Below are positions 45,338 through 54,347 of a stretch of DNA of 64,000 bases, one piece after another. The translations under genes and the position numbers were made by a program. The notes below the pieces were generated by a model, which was given only the letters and a program-made list of their open reading frames with translations, was not told where the DNA came from and did no database searches. Positions within the stretch are counted from its first letter, which is position 1. Every line of letters begins with the position of its first letter. The stretch is from contig JADGAN010000021.1 in NCBI GenBank assembly GCA_015231955.1, forward strand, positions 26,911-90,910, given 5' to 3'. Source of the stretch: Oligoflexia bacterium (GTDB lineage Bacteria; Bdellovibrionota; Bacteriovoracia; Bacteriovoracales; Bacteriovoracaceae).

Positions 45338-47239
45338 ATGTCTGATTACCGTTTTAGTAAATTGACTCAAAGATTTCTATTATCGTTTATCTTTTCCTCG
45401 GTGCTACTGAGTGCAATAGCAGCAGATAAAAATAAGACTCATGTGATGATGATTAGTGGTGGTGGTGAGGGCTCTAGCAATAACTACCGTTATGAAAATA
45501 ACGTCAAGCTCTTTGCCGATGTCTTAGGAGAGAAGGGATACAACTCCTCTAACATGACACTTTTTTTTAACGAAGGGAAGAGCAGTCGTGTGCATGATGA
45601 GGCTTATGAAAACATGCTACATAAGTCGATGTATGGTGTGAAGTATGATAAGCCAAGCATTTTTCGTCCGACTGTTTTAAGGGATATGATCACAGGCCCT
45701 GCTTTTGAAAAAGATATTCGTGCTCAATTTGCGAGCGCAATTGAGCAGGCAAAAAAAGGGGAGATCGATAACTTTGTTCTCTTTACGACTGATCATGGTA
45801 CCTCTCATGATGATGATTACAGTAAAAGTTATATCACCCTGACAACCAAAGGGGAAAAACTCACGGTTGAAGAGATTGATAAGTTTGTAAAAGAGCTGGC
45901 CAAATATAAAGTGCCGGTGGCGGTAATTGGAACACAATGTTTTAGTGGCGCTAATATGTCACTTGGACTTAATAATGACAACGCCTGTGCCTTTTCTGCG
46001 GCAGAGGCCTATGAGACGAGTAGGGCCTTTCCTGGCTACTCTTGGGACGTTAAAAAATATAATCTCCCAGAACTCTCTTTTAGTGAATACAGTTTCCTTT
46101 TTAGTTGCGCTCTTCACGATTCTAAAAAACAGCGTTTACAAAAAGAGGCCAAGACCACAGGGAAAAGTGTTGCTGAACTCAAAAAAGCACAGCCAGCTGA
46201 TCATCCGCTGGCCTATGCTGATCGTAGTTGTGAGTTTAAAAAGAAAAAGATTGCAGACTTTGATAAAGATGGCAAGGTATCTTTGGCAGAAGCACACTAC
46301 TTTGCTCTCTATAAAATGTCATCGGAGTCGGCACCACAAATAAGCTCACAAAAATATGTTTCACAAATTTATGGTAACCGTGCTGGTAAAGTAGGCGACG
46401 ATATTATTGGTGACATCTCTACTGTCAGTAGCGATTTAAAAACGTGTTTAGGCAAAGATCGCGATCAGTTTTTAGAGAAGACGTTATCTGCAAGTGGTGC
46501 AGTTCTTTTAAAAGAGCATGCACAAAAAATGTTGGATATGAAAAAACATTATTTGCTACAAATGATTAAGGATGCCGATTGGAAAATTTACGATAACTTT
46601 TGGGATATCAATAGCAGCGACTCTGTTGATAAGCAACTGAAGCGGATCAGCGAGATCTATCACGATTACAAGAGAAACTACGATCAACTGCTTGCAGAAG
46701 TTGCCTCTGCTATGAAGAAACTCAATAATGCTCGGGCAACGATACAGTCTAAAAAAGAGGATTTTATCACGAAGGTTATGCTTAAGAATGCTGCCTTTAA
46801 GAAAGATTATGATTTGTATAAAAAATTGGAACAACTAGTTCGTCCAGTGATGGATCAAGCTGTTGCTGCGGCTGCAGCTGCGGCAACCACTACACCTCCG
46901 GCCACCATGCCTTCGTCAGAAGATATGATGAATTATCTACGCTTAAAGGAGAAAATTGCTCAAAATGTGGAGAAAGAGTACAATCGTGTCCACGCTGTTG
47001 ATGTTATCAAGCTAGAACAAAAAGAGAAAACTTATCAAGGCCTTGTCGATCGCCTTGGGCATAGGCCTATTGATGGTAAAGATTTCGAGGGAAAAATGCA
47101 TGCTAATCACGCTAAGATCCGTCGTGTCTATGAACTAGCGCAAGGGTATATGGCAGAGTTGCATGTATTGAAGAATGGAACTCCAGAGCAACTTTTAAAA
47201 TTAAGTAGTCTCTATCAATGTGAAAATCACACTCTATAA
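45338..47239 (+). CDS. Secreted caspase-fold (clan CD) protease with EF-hand
   Basis: The ATG at 45338 has GGAG 6 nt upstream; the upstream ATG at 45326 has none. The 633-residue protein has a signal peptide (about 1-29). The fold starts with THVMMISGGGEGS and continues to the dyad His153 in FTTDHGTSHDDD and Cys201 in GTQCFSGAN, the order and spacing of C13/C14-type Cys peptidases. Residues 307-318 (DFDKDGKVSLAE) form a perfect EF-hand calcium loop with Asp at 1, 3 and 5, Gly at 6 and Glu at 12. Residues about 380-600 are long coiled coil with an Ala/Thr/Pro linker. This is a calcium-regulated secreted protease by inference. A small secreted protein follows after 24 bp. Confidence 0.8.
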   Translation: MSDYRFSKLTQRFLLSFIFSSVLLSAIAADKNKTHVMMISGGGEGSSNNYRYENNVKLFADVLGEKGYNSSNMTLFFNEGKSSRVHDEAYENMLHKSMYGVKYDKPSIFRPTVLRDMITGPAFEKDIRAQFASAIEQAKKGEIDNFVLFTTDHGTSHDDDYSKSYITLTTKGEKLTVEEIDKFVKELAKYKVPVAVIGTQCFSGANMSLGLNNDNACAFSAAEAYETSRAFPGYSWDVKKYNLPELSFSEYSFLFSCALHDSKKQRLQKEAKTTGKSVAELKKAQPADHPLAYADRSCEFKKKKIADFDKDGKVSLAEAHYFALYKMSSESAPQISSQKYVSQIYGNRAGKVGDDIIGDISTVSSDLKTCLGKDRDQFLEKTLSASGAVLLKEHAQKMLDMKKHYLLQMIKDADWKIYDNFWDINSSDSVDKQLKRISEIYHDYKRNYDQLLAEVASAMKKLNNARATIQSKKEDFITKVMLKNAAFKKDYDLYKKLEQLVRPVMDQAVAAAAAAATTTPPATMPSSEDMMNYLRLKEKIAQNVEKEYNRVHAVDVIKLEQKEKTYQGLVDRLGHRPIDGKDFEGKMHANHAKIRRVYELAQGYMAELHVLKNGTPEQLLKLSSLYQCENHTL

Positions 47240-47263
47240 AAAAAAATGCAGGAGGACTCTTAA

Positions 47264-47617
47264 GTGAAAAAGAAATCATTAACCTTGTCATTGCTAGTGC
47301 TAGTGCTAGGAAGTTTTGCCCTCACCATCACTTCTCTCTTGGCGGTAGAGGTTCCAGTAGGTCAGTATGAAGTGATCGGTCGCTATAATCACGCTCATAA
47401 CACCCTCACGGTGTATGAGGGTACTGAGGCGGAGTTTCGCCTCTTACTTTTGGGAAGTGCCACCCTCACCTCCTTTTTACCTGGTGATAAACATTACTAC
47501 AAAGTTGTGGCAAACATTCCTCAGAAAATTGTAAATAACGATGGCATTGCCGATCTCATTGCAGTACAAAGTATCGAAATCTACAATCCCAAAAAAGCAC
47601 AATTTAAAAAACTGTAA
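47264..47617 (+). CDS. Small secreted protein downstream of caspase-like protease
   Basis: The GTG start follows GGAGG by 8 nt. The 117-residue protein has a signal peptide (to about residue 28) and a compact beta-rich remainder with no Cys. It lies 24 bp after the caspase-like gene and is probably co-transcribed. It could be an inhibitor or partner, but this is a guess from position. No family is recognised. Confidence 0.7.
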   Translation: MKKKSLTLSLLVLVLGSFALTITSLLAVEVPVGQYEVIGRYNHAHNTLTVYEGTEAEFRLLLLGSATLTSFLPGDKHYYKVVANIPQKIVNNDGIADLIAVQSIEIYNPKKAQFKKL

Positions 47618-47635
47618 GCTTAAACTGGAGACTAA

Positions 47636-47671
47636 TAAACAAAACCCCACGCCCCTACCATCATGGGGTTT
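47636..47671 (-). terminator. Terminator between convergent genes
   Basis: An 8-bp stem AAACCCCA/TGGGGTTT with a 14-nt loop is followed on the minus strand by a T-rich GTTTATT tract, just after folD. It may also stop transcripts of the plus-strand secreted genes. Confidence 0.65.
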
Positions 47672-47718
47672 ATCATACCCCTTTAATTGCTATCATTGCC
47701 CTCAATTTTGGGTTGTTT

Positions 47719-48588
47719 TTAGAGGGACGCTGCACTGAAGATGTTTTTCATCAGCATGGCCCGGGTCATGGGACCTACTCCACCGGGAACAGGGGTGGCG
47801 GCACTGGCGTGGCCTACGATCGATTGAAAATCGACATCGCCTACCAAGAGATATTTGCCATCATCACCCAGGATGCGATTGGTGCCGACATCGACTACAA
47901 CGGCGCCCTCTTTAACAAAGTCGCGGGTGACAAACTTGGGTTTGCCAATGGCCGCAAATAAGAAGTCGGCACTCCGGCATACGCTTTGTAAATCTTGGGT
48001 TCGTGAGTGGCAAAGGGTAACAGTGGCATCACTCCCTTTCGTCGATAACATGATAGAGAGAGGTCGCCCGACAATGCTACTGCGTCCGAGAACCACCACC
48101 TGCTTGCCGCTGACACTGTATCCGTAGCGCTTTAGTAGCTCACACACGCCAAAGGGGGTACAAGGAAAGAAGCGCGCCTTCTCTCCACCCATGGCAAGGA
48201 GCCCTTGGTTGTAAGGATGAACGCAGTCAACATCTTTACTGGGGGCGATTGCTTCAATTACCTTCGCCTCATCGAGGTGAGAGGGGAGTGGCAGCTGGCA
48301 TAAAATCGCATGCACACTCTCATCGGCGCTGATTACCTTGATGGAGGCGACCAGGGTCTCTGTGGTAATTGTTGCAGGAAAGCGCCGCTCGAGGACGGCG
48401 ATCCCGATTTTGAGCGCACTCTTTTTAGCACTCTCGAGGTAGACTTGTGAGGCGGGGTCTCCTTCCACCATCACTAATGCCACTTGTGCTTGTACGCCTC
48501 GCTCGCTCTTTAATTTTTCCACATCGAGGCGCACCTCCTCCATAATTTGTGCGCTAACTTCATTTCCTAAAATTTTTTGCGTTGTCAT
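47719..48588 (-). CDS. folD: Methylenetetrahydrofolate dehydrogenase/cyclohydrolase
   Basis: The 289-residue protein has the family blocks SQVYLESAKKSALKIGI with the catalytic Lys retained two residues after the usual YxxxK spacing, QLPLPSHL, the DVDCVHPYNQG block, GRSSIVGRP and PGGVGPMT. It links 5,10-methylene-THF to 10-formyl-THF using NADP. AAAGGA lies 8 nt before the ATG. It sits on the opposite strand to ftcD, with which it shares substrate, and the divergent promoters lie in 114 bp. Confidence 0.95.
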   Translation of the reverse strand: MTTQKILGNEVSAQIMEEVRLDVEKLKSERGVQAQVALVMVEGDPASQVYLESAKKSALKIGIAVLERRFPATITTETLVASIKVISADESVHAILCQLPLPSHLDEAKVIEAIAPSKDVDCVHPYNQGLLAMGGEKARFFPCTPFGVCELLKRYGYSVSGKQVVVLGRSSIVGRPLSIMLSTKGSDATVTLCHSRTQDLQSVCRSADFLFAAIGKPKFVTRDFVKEGAVVVDVGTNRILGDDGKYLLVGDVDFQSIVGHASAATPVPGGVGPMTRAMLMKNIFSAASL

Positions 48589-48702
48589 AGATCATTCCTT
48601 TTGCTGATTTTGATTAAAGATAAATTTCTCCTTTTAATCTTGTAAAGATCTATTCACTTCGATAAAACAAAAAAGATAAAAATCATCAAGGAGAAGTTTT
48701 TT

Positions 48703-50400
48703 ATGAGCACCAATGTTCCCCGCATTGTTGAATGTGTCCCCAACATTTCCAATGGCACTCACCCCGAAGTTTACAAAAGTGTTGCCGCCGTTGTTGAAAA
48801 ATTTCCTGGCGTTAAACTTTTAGATATCGATCCGGGAGCTGCTACCAATCGCACGGTGATCACCTTTGCAGGTGCACCGGAAGTGATCGTCGATGCTGCC
48901 TTTGAACTGATTAAGACGGCCAAAGCTCTTATCGATATGCGCACACACAAGGGCGAACACCCACGCATGGGTGCTGTTGATGTGTGCCCCTTTGTGCCGG
49001 TTTCTGGGGTAACCCTCGAGGAGTGCGCTCTGCTTGCTCGTAAACTTGCCAAGCGAGTGGGAGAGGAGCTTTCTGTCTGGGCCTATCTTTACGAAGCGGC
49101 AGCTTCAAAAGCAGAGTGGAGAAATCTCGCCAATATCCGTAAGGGCGAGTATGAGAGTTTGCAATCGCGCCAGGGAAATCCTGAGTGGCGTCCCGACTTT
49201 GGGCCTGCTGATGCTTTTGATCCCAAGTTTGGGGCCATAGCGATTGGTGCTCGTAAATTTTTAGTGGCCTACAATATCAATGTTAACTCCGCCAATAAAA
49301 AATGGGCCAACGATATTGCTATGAACATTCGTGAATCGGGCCGTTCCAAGCGAGTGAGCTATCCCGATGGCGACATTGTTCGTAACCCTGATGGAACTCC
49401 TGTGAATATACCTGGTCGCTTCTCCAATTGTAAGGCGACAGCGTGGGTGATTCCCGAATATAACCGCGCCCAGGTGACGATGAACTTAACCGATACCGAC
49501 GTGACCCCTTTGCATGAAGTGTTTGATGTTGTGAATGAACAGGCGCGCGAGCGGGGAGTGCGGGTGACCGGTTCTGAGATTGTAGGACTTGTGCCTTTGA
49601 ATGTGATGCTTAATGCAGGCAAACACTACTTGCAAAAGCAAGGACTCTCAACTGCCGTTTCCGAGCGTGAGATCATTGATAGTGCGATCATGTCGTTAGG
49701 GCTAAGCGATGTTTCACCCTTCGATCCCCAAAAGAAAATTGTGGAGTACCATTTTCGCGCAGGCAGCGGAAAGTTGGTTCACAACTCTATTGAAAAATTT
49801 TGTGACATCCTCGCCTCCGATGCTCCAGCACCAGGAGGGGGCTCCATTGCAGCACTTTGTGGAAGCTTGGCCGCTGCGCTTGCCACAATGGTCTCTAATC
49901 TCACCCATGGAAAAGCTCCCTACCGCCAACACTGGAGTCGCATGGAGGAGATTGGAGTGATCGGGCAGTCACTTAAGAGCTGGTTTATGGTTGCTATTGA
50001 TAGCGATACCGATGCTTTTAATCTGGTGATGGCCGCAAGCAAACTTCCACAAGCAAATGATGAGCAGAAGTCCATTCGCAAGCGTGCTATCGAGGAGGCA
50101 AATCAGGCGGCGACGTTAGTCCCTCTGGATGTGATGGAGAAGACGCTGGAGGTGCTTCCTTTGCTAGAAGAGGCCGCTCACCATGGTAATCCCAATTGTA
50201 TCTCCGACGCTGGTGTGGGTGCTTACTGCTTGCTTGCGGCCGCAGAGGGTGCTGCCCTTAATGTGGTCACCAACTTAAAAAATGTCACCGAGCAAAAATT
50301 TATTGTGCACTCTCAGCAAAGGGTAGAGAGGGTGCTTACGACAGTTCGCAAGAAGGTAAAAGAGATCACAGAATTAGTTGATCAAAAATTAAGGAAATAA
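48703..50400 (+). CDS. ftcD: Glutamate formimidoyltransferase / formimino-THF cyclodeaminase fusion
   Basis: The 565-residue protein is a fusion. Residues 1-340 are formimidoyltransferase (VECVPNISNGTHPEVYKS, HKGEHPRMGAVDVCPFVPVSG with the catalytic His region, and NCKATAWVIPEYNRAQVTMN). Residues about 355-565 are cyclodeaminase (SDAPAPGGGSIAALCGSLAAAL, SDAGVGAYCLLAAAEGAALNV). It moves the formimino group from histidine breakdown to THF and releases ammonia. The fused layout is that of the mammalian enzyme and is found in some bacteria. AAGGAG lies 9 nt before the ATG. No other hut genes are in the window. Confidence 0.95.
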   Translation: MSTNVPRIVECVPNISNGTHPEVYKSVAAVVEKFPGVKLLDIDPGAATNRTVITFAGAPEVIVDAAFELIKTAKALIDMRTHKGEHPRMGAVDVCPFVPVSGVTLEECALLARKLAKRVGEELSVWAYLYEAAASKAEWRNLANIRKGEYESLQSRQGNPEWRPDFGPADAFDPKFGAIAIGARKFLVAYNINVNSANKKWANDIAMNIRESGRSKRVSYPDGDIVRNPDGTPVNIPGRFSNCKATAWVIPEYNRAQVTMNLTDTDVTPLHEVFDVVNEQARERGVRVTGSEIVGLVPLNVMLNAGKHYLQKQGLSTAVSEREIIDSAIMSLGLSDVSPFDPQKKIVEYHFRAGSGKLVHNSIEKFCDILASDAPAPGGGSIAALCGSLAAALATMVSNLTHGKAPYRQHWSRMEEIGVIGQSLKSWFMVAIDSDTDAFNLVMAASKLPQANDEQKSIRKRAIEEANQAATLVPLDVMEKTLEVLPLLEEAAHHGNPNCISDAGVGAYCLLAAAEGAALNVVTNLKNVTEQKFIVHSQQRVERVLTTVRKKVKEITELVDQKLRK

Positions 50401-50502
50401 AAAACTTTAAAAGTTGTCAAAAAAGTTTTAAAAAGACAATAGTTTAAAAATTTAAAAATGAAGTAAATTATTTCGATCTATTATTTTCTAGAGGAGTTTT
50501 TC

Positions 50503-51009
50503 ATGAAATCATTTCTTAAGTCTATTTCTACAGTTGCAGTTTTCGTTCTAGCACTCAGTTTCTATGGTTGCGCTTCTCAAGATAAGAAGGGTGAGTCACT
50601 AACAGGTAGCGATGCTGCGGCCAAAGATGCTACAGCATTTGACCTCTACGGTGATTCTGATAACAGCAAAGCAGGCGCACTAAAAACCGTCTATTTTGAT
50701 TTTAATTCATCTACCCTTACCGGTAGCACAGAAGAGACTTTAAAGGGCAATGCCTCTTTCTTAAAAGAGAATAACAAAGTTAAAGTACAAGTTGAAGGCC
50801 ATTGCGATGAGCGTGGAAGCATTCAATACAACTTGGCATTGGGTGAGAGAAGAGCAAAATCTGTAAAAGATTACTTAGTTGCATCTGGCGTGAATGCTGA
50901 TAGAATAACAACTATCTCCTATGGCAAAGAGAAACCAATAGCTATGGGACAAGATGAAGATTCATGGTCAAAAAACCGCAGAGGTAATTTCGTTGTTACT
51001 GAAAAGTAA
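50503..51009 (+). CDS. pal: Peptidoglycan-associated lipoprotein Pal
   Basis: The 168-residue protein has a lipobox (SFYGCAS) and an OmpA-like domain with VYFDFNSSTL, VEGHCDERGSIQYNLALGERRA and ISYGKEKPI. The latter segments hold the residues that bind the diaminopimelate of peptidoglycan. It anchors the outer membrane to the wall, usually with Tol proteins, which are not in the window. GAGGAG lies 8 nt before the ATG. An intrinsic terminator hairpin follows its stop, inside the next reading frame. Confidence 0.95.
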   Translation: MKSFLKSISTVAVFVLALSFYGCASQDKKGESLTGSDAAAKDATAFDLYGDSDNSKAGALKTVYFDFNSSTLTGSTEETLKGNASFLKENNKVKVQVEGHCDERGSIQYNLALGERRAKSVKDYLVASGVNADRITTISYGKEKPIAMGQDEDSWSKNRRGNFVVTEK

Positions 51010-51463
51010 TTTACATTTTACTTGGATTCAAATACAAAAAATCATCCTTATCACTCTGGTGGGGATGATTTTTTTATTTGTACAAGGTTGTGGTCTTACT
51101 GTTACTAGACCGAAACTTGAAGTTAATATGGCCGCTTCTGCTTTTATTGCGGCCAAAGAGGCCAAGGCCAATACCCTGGCACCCAACCTCTATCGCAAGG
51201 CCGAACTCTATTTTTTAAAAGCTAAGTCGGCCTACAAGAGAAAGTATTTTAATAAAGCAAGACAGTATGCATTGATTTCGCGTCAATTCTCAGAAAAAGC
51301 AGAGTATGTAGCGATCAAGCAAGCAGCATTTAGTGGCGGTGGTTTTAGTGGCGTAGGCACCGCCGGTGATAGCAGTAGTAGTAATGGTGGTGGTGGCAGT
51401 AGTGCTCCTCCTCCTCCTTCTGCTGATTCAGCACCATCCACTCCCCCTTCTTCGGGCAACTAA
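50954..51463 (+). CDS. Lipoprotein with DUF4398-like region, overlapping pal
   Basis: The frame begins 56 bp before the pal stop codon, giving a long N-terminal region (about 27 residues) ahead of a hydrophobic stretch and lipobox (FVQGCG, Cys46). The next part (SAFIAAKEAKANTLAPNLYRKAELYFLKAKSAY) resembles the DUF4398 type with its Ala/Glu-rich helical repeats. The end is Gly/Ser/Pro low complexity. The only ATG giving a plausible signal is the one inside pal; the ATG at 51065 would leave too short a signal peptide. The terminator-like hairpin lies in the leader region. Start choice is uncertain. Confidence 0.6.
   Translation: MKIHGQKTAEVISLLLKSNLHFTWIQIQKIILITLVGMIFLFVQGCGLTVTRPKLEVNMAASAFIAAKEAKANTLAPNLYRKAELYFLKAKSAYKRKYFNKARQYALISRQFSEKAEYVAIKQAAFSGGGFSGVGTAGDSSSSNGGGGSSAPPPPSADSAPSTPPSSGN
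51036..51075 (+). terminator. Intrinsic terminator after pal, inside the next frame
   Basis: AAAAATCATCC and GGATGATTTTT form an 11-bp stem around a 15-nt loop, followed by T-rich sequence, 27 nt beyond the pal stop codon. It is transcribed within the coding region of the next lipoprotein if that frame starts in pal. Confidence 0.6.
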
Positions 51464-51499
51464 ATATCTTTATTTATAAATAAAAGGGAGAAGCCAAAA

Positions 51500-51973
51500 G
51501 TGAAAACGAAATTTTTCAGCGCTCTTGTCCTGATTGCACTGATTACATTTACTCTGACTATGACCGCCTGTAAAACTACCGAGGAGGTTCGTCGTGAAAA
51601 GCAGCTAGAAAGCTCCATCCACGATTCACAAAATTTAATGGCCGAAATGACTAAAAAGATCAATGATCTTGAAGCGCTGGTGGCAAAAAATAGTGGAGCA
51701 GTGGAAGAGGTTAAATACCAGTCTGGAACCTCTGAAAAGAAGAGTGGTGATGATCTCAAGTTATTAACCAAGCAAGTAGCAGAGCTATTTGCGATGGTTG
51801 ATGAACAAAAGCAAGAGCTGGGGTTACTCAAGACCTCAGATGAACAACAAAAAAAATATTTGGAGACACTACTTGCTACCCTTACAAAGTTACAAGACTC
51901 GCTAAGTAAAGGTAGTAGTACCACTCCTAAGAAAAAGAAAAAAACCAAAAGCTCAGAAAATAAAGATGAATAA
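51500..51973 (+). CDS. Small coiled-coil lipoprotein, YbgF/CpoB-like position
   Basis: GTG start with AAGGGAG 9-12 nt upstream. The 157-residue protein has a lipobox (TMTACK, Cys24) and is helical and charged through residue 145, with a Lys-rich tail. It resembles the coiled-coil part of Pal-associated YbgF/CpoB proteins, and it sits after pal and another lipoprotein. The TPR part of CpoB is missing. The end overlaps the start of tsaD by 8 bp. Confidence 0.7.
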   Translation: MKTKFFSALVLIALITFTLTMTACKTTEEVRREKQLESSIHDSQNLMAEMTKKINDLEALVAKNSGAVEEVKYQSGTSEKKSGDDLKLLTKQVAELFAMVDEQKQELGLLKTSDEQQKKYLETLLATLTKLQDSLSKGSSTTPKKKKKTKSSENKDE

Positions 51974-53048
51974 AAAAAGCTTGATCTTAGGCATAGAAAC
52001 CAGCTGCGACGATACTTCAATGGCGATCATTGAGAAGGCGGCAACAGGGAGTTGTCTGCCCCCTAAAATTCTTGCTCACCACTCCTTTAATCAAGAAAAA
52101 TTATTAAAGCGCTGGGGAGGAGTTGTCCCGGAGATTGCAGCAAGAAACCATATGGAGATGATTACGCCCATTTTTACTCAAGTTCTTGCGAGTGCCAATC
52201 TTAAAATCGAAGATGTGGTCAAGGAGATTTCCTTGATTGGAGTGACTGCACTCCCAGGACTCTTGGGTCCTCTTCTCACCGGAATCAACCTTGCAAAAAC
52301 CCTTTCCCTCTTACTAAAACTACCCATTGTTCCCGTAAACCATCTTTACGCTCACCTTGAGGCCATCTGGCTTACAGAGGATGCTTATAAGAGAAATTTA
52401 AGCTACCCTTATCTTGGATTACTGGTAAGCGGTGGCCACTCCATCTATTTTTTAGTGCAAGGTCGTAACTGCTTTGAGCTCTTGGGACAAACCATCGACG
52501 ATGCTGCTGGTGAGGCCTTTGATAAAGGTGGTCGCCTCTTGGGACTTCCTTATCCCGCAGGGAAGATCATCGATGATCTCTCTAGGCGAGGTGATCCTAC
52601 ACGCTTTGCTTTTCCTATTGGATTACAGGCCGAGAAGAGTTGTAATTTAAGTTACTCTGGCCTTAAAACCTCGCTTAAAACTTTTTTAGTACAACATCCA
52701 CAGATCATTGACCTAGAGAATCCCTCGCAAGAGCTTTGTGATCTTTGTGCCTCCTATCAGATGGCGATCATTCGTGCACTGCTTTTGAAAATGGATTATG
52801 CTTTGGCCAAGGCAGGGGCGGGCGCACTTCCTATTGTGGTAGGAGGTGGGGTGGCCGCCAATCGAACTCTTCGCGAAGAGGTTATCAAAAAATATGCACT
52901 CAAAGGACGGCATCAAGTTTTTGTGGTGCCCTTTGAATACTGTACCGATAACGGTGCAATGATTGCAAACTATGCTGGCCTTCACGAGGATGAGGCCCTC
53001 GCTTATCCCCAATCGCTTATGATTGATGCAAAAGCAAGATTACAATGA
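51966..53048 (+). CDS. tsaD: tRNA N6-threonylcarbamoyladenosine transferase subunit
   Basis: The 360-residue protein has the N-terminal ILGIETSCDDTS motif, the HLYAH metal site (NHLYAHLEAIWL), the LGQTIDDAAGEAFDK stretch, LVSGGHS, VVGGGVAANRTLR and YCTDNGAMIA. It makes the t6A base in tRNAs that read ANN codons, together with TsaB/E/C. It overlaps the upstream lipoprotein gene by 8 bp and ksgA by 4 bp, showing tight coupling. Confidence 0.96.
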   Translation: MNKKSLILGIETSCDDTSMAIIEKAATGSCLPPKILAHHSFNQEKLLKRWGGVVPEIAARNHMEMITPIFTQVLASANLKIEDVVKEISLIGVTALPGLLGPLLTGINLAKTLSLLLKLPIVPVNHLYAHLEAIWLTEDAYKRNLSYPYLGLLVSGGHSIYFLVQGRNCFELLGQTIDDAAGEAFDKGGRLLGLPYPAGKIIDDLSRRGDPTRFAFPIGLQAEKSCNLSYSGLKTSLKTFLVQHPQIIDLENPSQELCDLCASYQMAIIRALLLKMDYALAKAGAGALPIVVGGGVAANRTLREEVIKKYALKGRHQVFVVPFEYCTDNGAMIANYAGLHEDEALAYPQSLMIDAKARLQ

Positions 53049-53890
53049 AAGCAAATAAAGCAAATAAAGCAAACAAAGAGTTAGGCCAACACTTTTTAAA
53101 AGATCACAACACCAAGATGAAGATCGTTAGCGATCATCAAGAGGAGTTTCAGCTTCATCCCCCTCTTCTGGTGATTGAGGTGGGGCCAGGTGAAGGTGCG
53201 ATCACTGCACCACTTTGCGAAAGGCTTAAAAGCTTTGCACTCCCTCCTAAGCTGTTACTCTTTGAGTTCGACCGACGCTTTGAGGAGAGGCTGCTTGCTC
53301 TTGATGGTGTAAAAAGTGAAAACATTATTTGGGGGGATGCCCTGGCGATTAACTTTAAAACGTTCTCCCTGACACCTCCTTCTGTCTGGCTCGTCTCCAA
53401 TCTTCCTTATAATATCAGTGCTCCGCTTTTCATTAATTTTTTGCAAGCACCAGCACTTACTCACCTCACACTCATGTTTCAGAAGGAGGTGGCGGATAAG
53501 ATTCTAGATGTGCATGGAATGGGAAGTTTGCATGCGCTTTCCTCCGTCTACTTAGAGTGCAAAAAGCTGATCAACGTGGCCCCCGGTGCCTTTTCTCCTC
53601 CCCCTCAGGTGGAGTCCACTGTTTTAAGTTTTAAACGACTGGAGGTACCCTTGCTTCCCTATGAAGAGTTCTCCTCTTTTGAAAAATTTCTTAGGGCCCT
53701 CTTTAAGTGGCGACGAAAACAGTTGCAAAAAATTTTACGGACACTCTATCCGCAACTACAGACGCTCTCCATCCTCGGTGAGCATGCAATCCTTCCCAAT
53801 AGGCGTCCCGAGGAGATCTCTCTTCCCCAGCTCTTGGGCCTTTATCAAAGTATCAAAAAATCTAGTCGACAAAATTCCCCTTCTGTATAA
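53045..53890 (+). CDS. rsmA: 16S rRNA dimethyladenosine transferase
   Basis: The 281-residue protein has ELGQHFLKD, the SAM-binding VIEVGPGEGAITAPL, and SNLPYNISAPLFINFL, the NLPY catalytic motif. It dimethylates A1518/A1519 of 16S rRNA. The ATG overlaps the tsaD stop by 4 bp. Confidence 0.95.
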   Translation: MKANKANKANKELGQHFLKDHNTKMKIVSDHQEEFQLHPPLLVIEVGPGEGAITAPLCERLKSFALPPKLLLFEFDRRFEERLLALDGVKSENIIWGDALAINFKTFSLTPPSVWLVSNLPYNISAPLFINFLQAPALTHLTLMFQKEVADKILDVHGMGSLHALSSVYLECKKLINVAPGAFSPPPQVESTVLSFKRLEVPLLPYEEFSSFEKFLRALFKWRRKQLQKILRTLYPQLQTLSILGEHAILPNRRPEEISLPQLLGLYQSIKKSSRQNSPSV

Positions 53891-53900
53891 CAATTTGCCC

Positions 53901-54347
53901 ATGTCAATCGAAGTCAAAGCAAGAAATAAACGGGCCGCTTACGAATATGAACTTCTCGAACGAGTGGAGGCGGGAATCGTCTTACAGGGAACAGAGATTA
54001 AGAGTATTCGTCAAGGCAAGGTCAATATCAGCGATGCCTATGTGACCATCGATGAATCGGGAGAGGCCTACGTTTACAACCTTACCATCTCTCCCTACGA
54101 TCACGGCAATCGCGCTAATCATATCGAAAATCGCAGGCGTAAGCTACTACTTCACCGTCGTGAAATCAAAAAGATTCACGAATCGATCAAGAGCAAAGGT
54201 GTCACGGTGATCGCCTACTCACTCTATCTGAAAGAGGGATTGGCCAAGCTTGAAATTGTGCTTGCACGTGGGAAGAAGATCTACGACAAGCGTGAGGCCG
54301 AACGTAAAAAAGATGATGCCAAAATGCTTCGCGATCCCAACTACTAG
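53901..54347 (+). CDS. smpB: SsrA-binding protein
   Basis: The start at 53901 is chosen because the 148-residue product then matches normal SmpB length; the longer open frame upstream is a shadow of rsmA. Blocks: RAAYEYELLERVEAGIVLQGTEIKS, HGNRANHIENRRRKLLLHRREI and YLKEGLAKLEI. The Lys/Arg-rich tail ends in LRDPNY. It carries tmRNA to stalled ribosomes. No ribosome binding site is visible, so translation is probably coupled to rsmA, which ends 10 bp earlier. Confidence 0.95.
   Translation: MSIEVKARNKRAAYEYELLERVEAGIVLQGTEIKSIRQGKVNISDAYVTIDESGEAYVYNLTISPYDHGNRANHIENRRRKLLLHRREIKKIHESIKSKGVTVIAYSLYLKEGLAKLEIVLARGKKIYDKREAERKKDDAKMLRDPNY

Noticed and set aside
53661..53900. Extended N-terminus of smpB
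   Set aside because: The extra 80 residues are an out-of-frame reading of rsmA. The 148-residue form has normal SmpB length.
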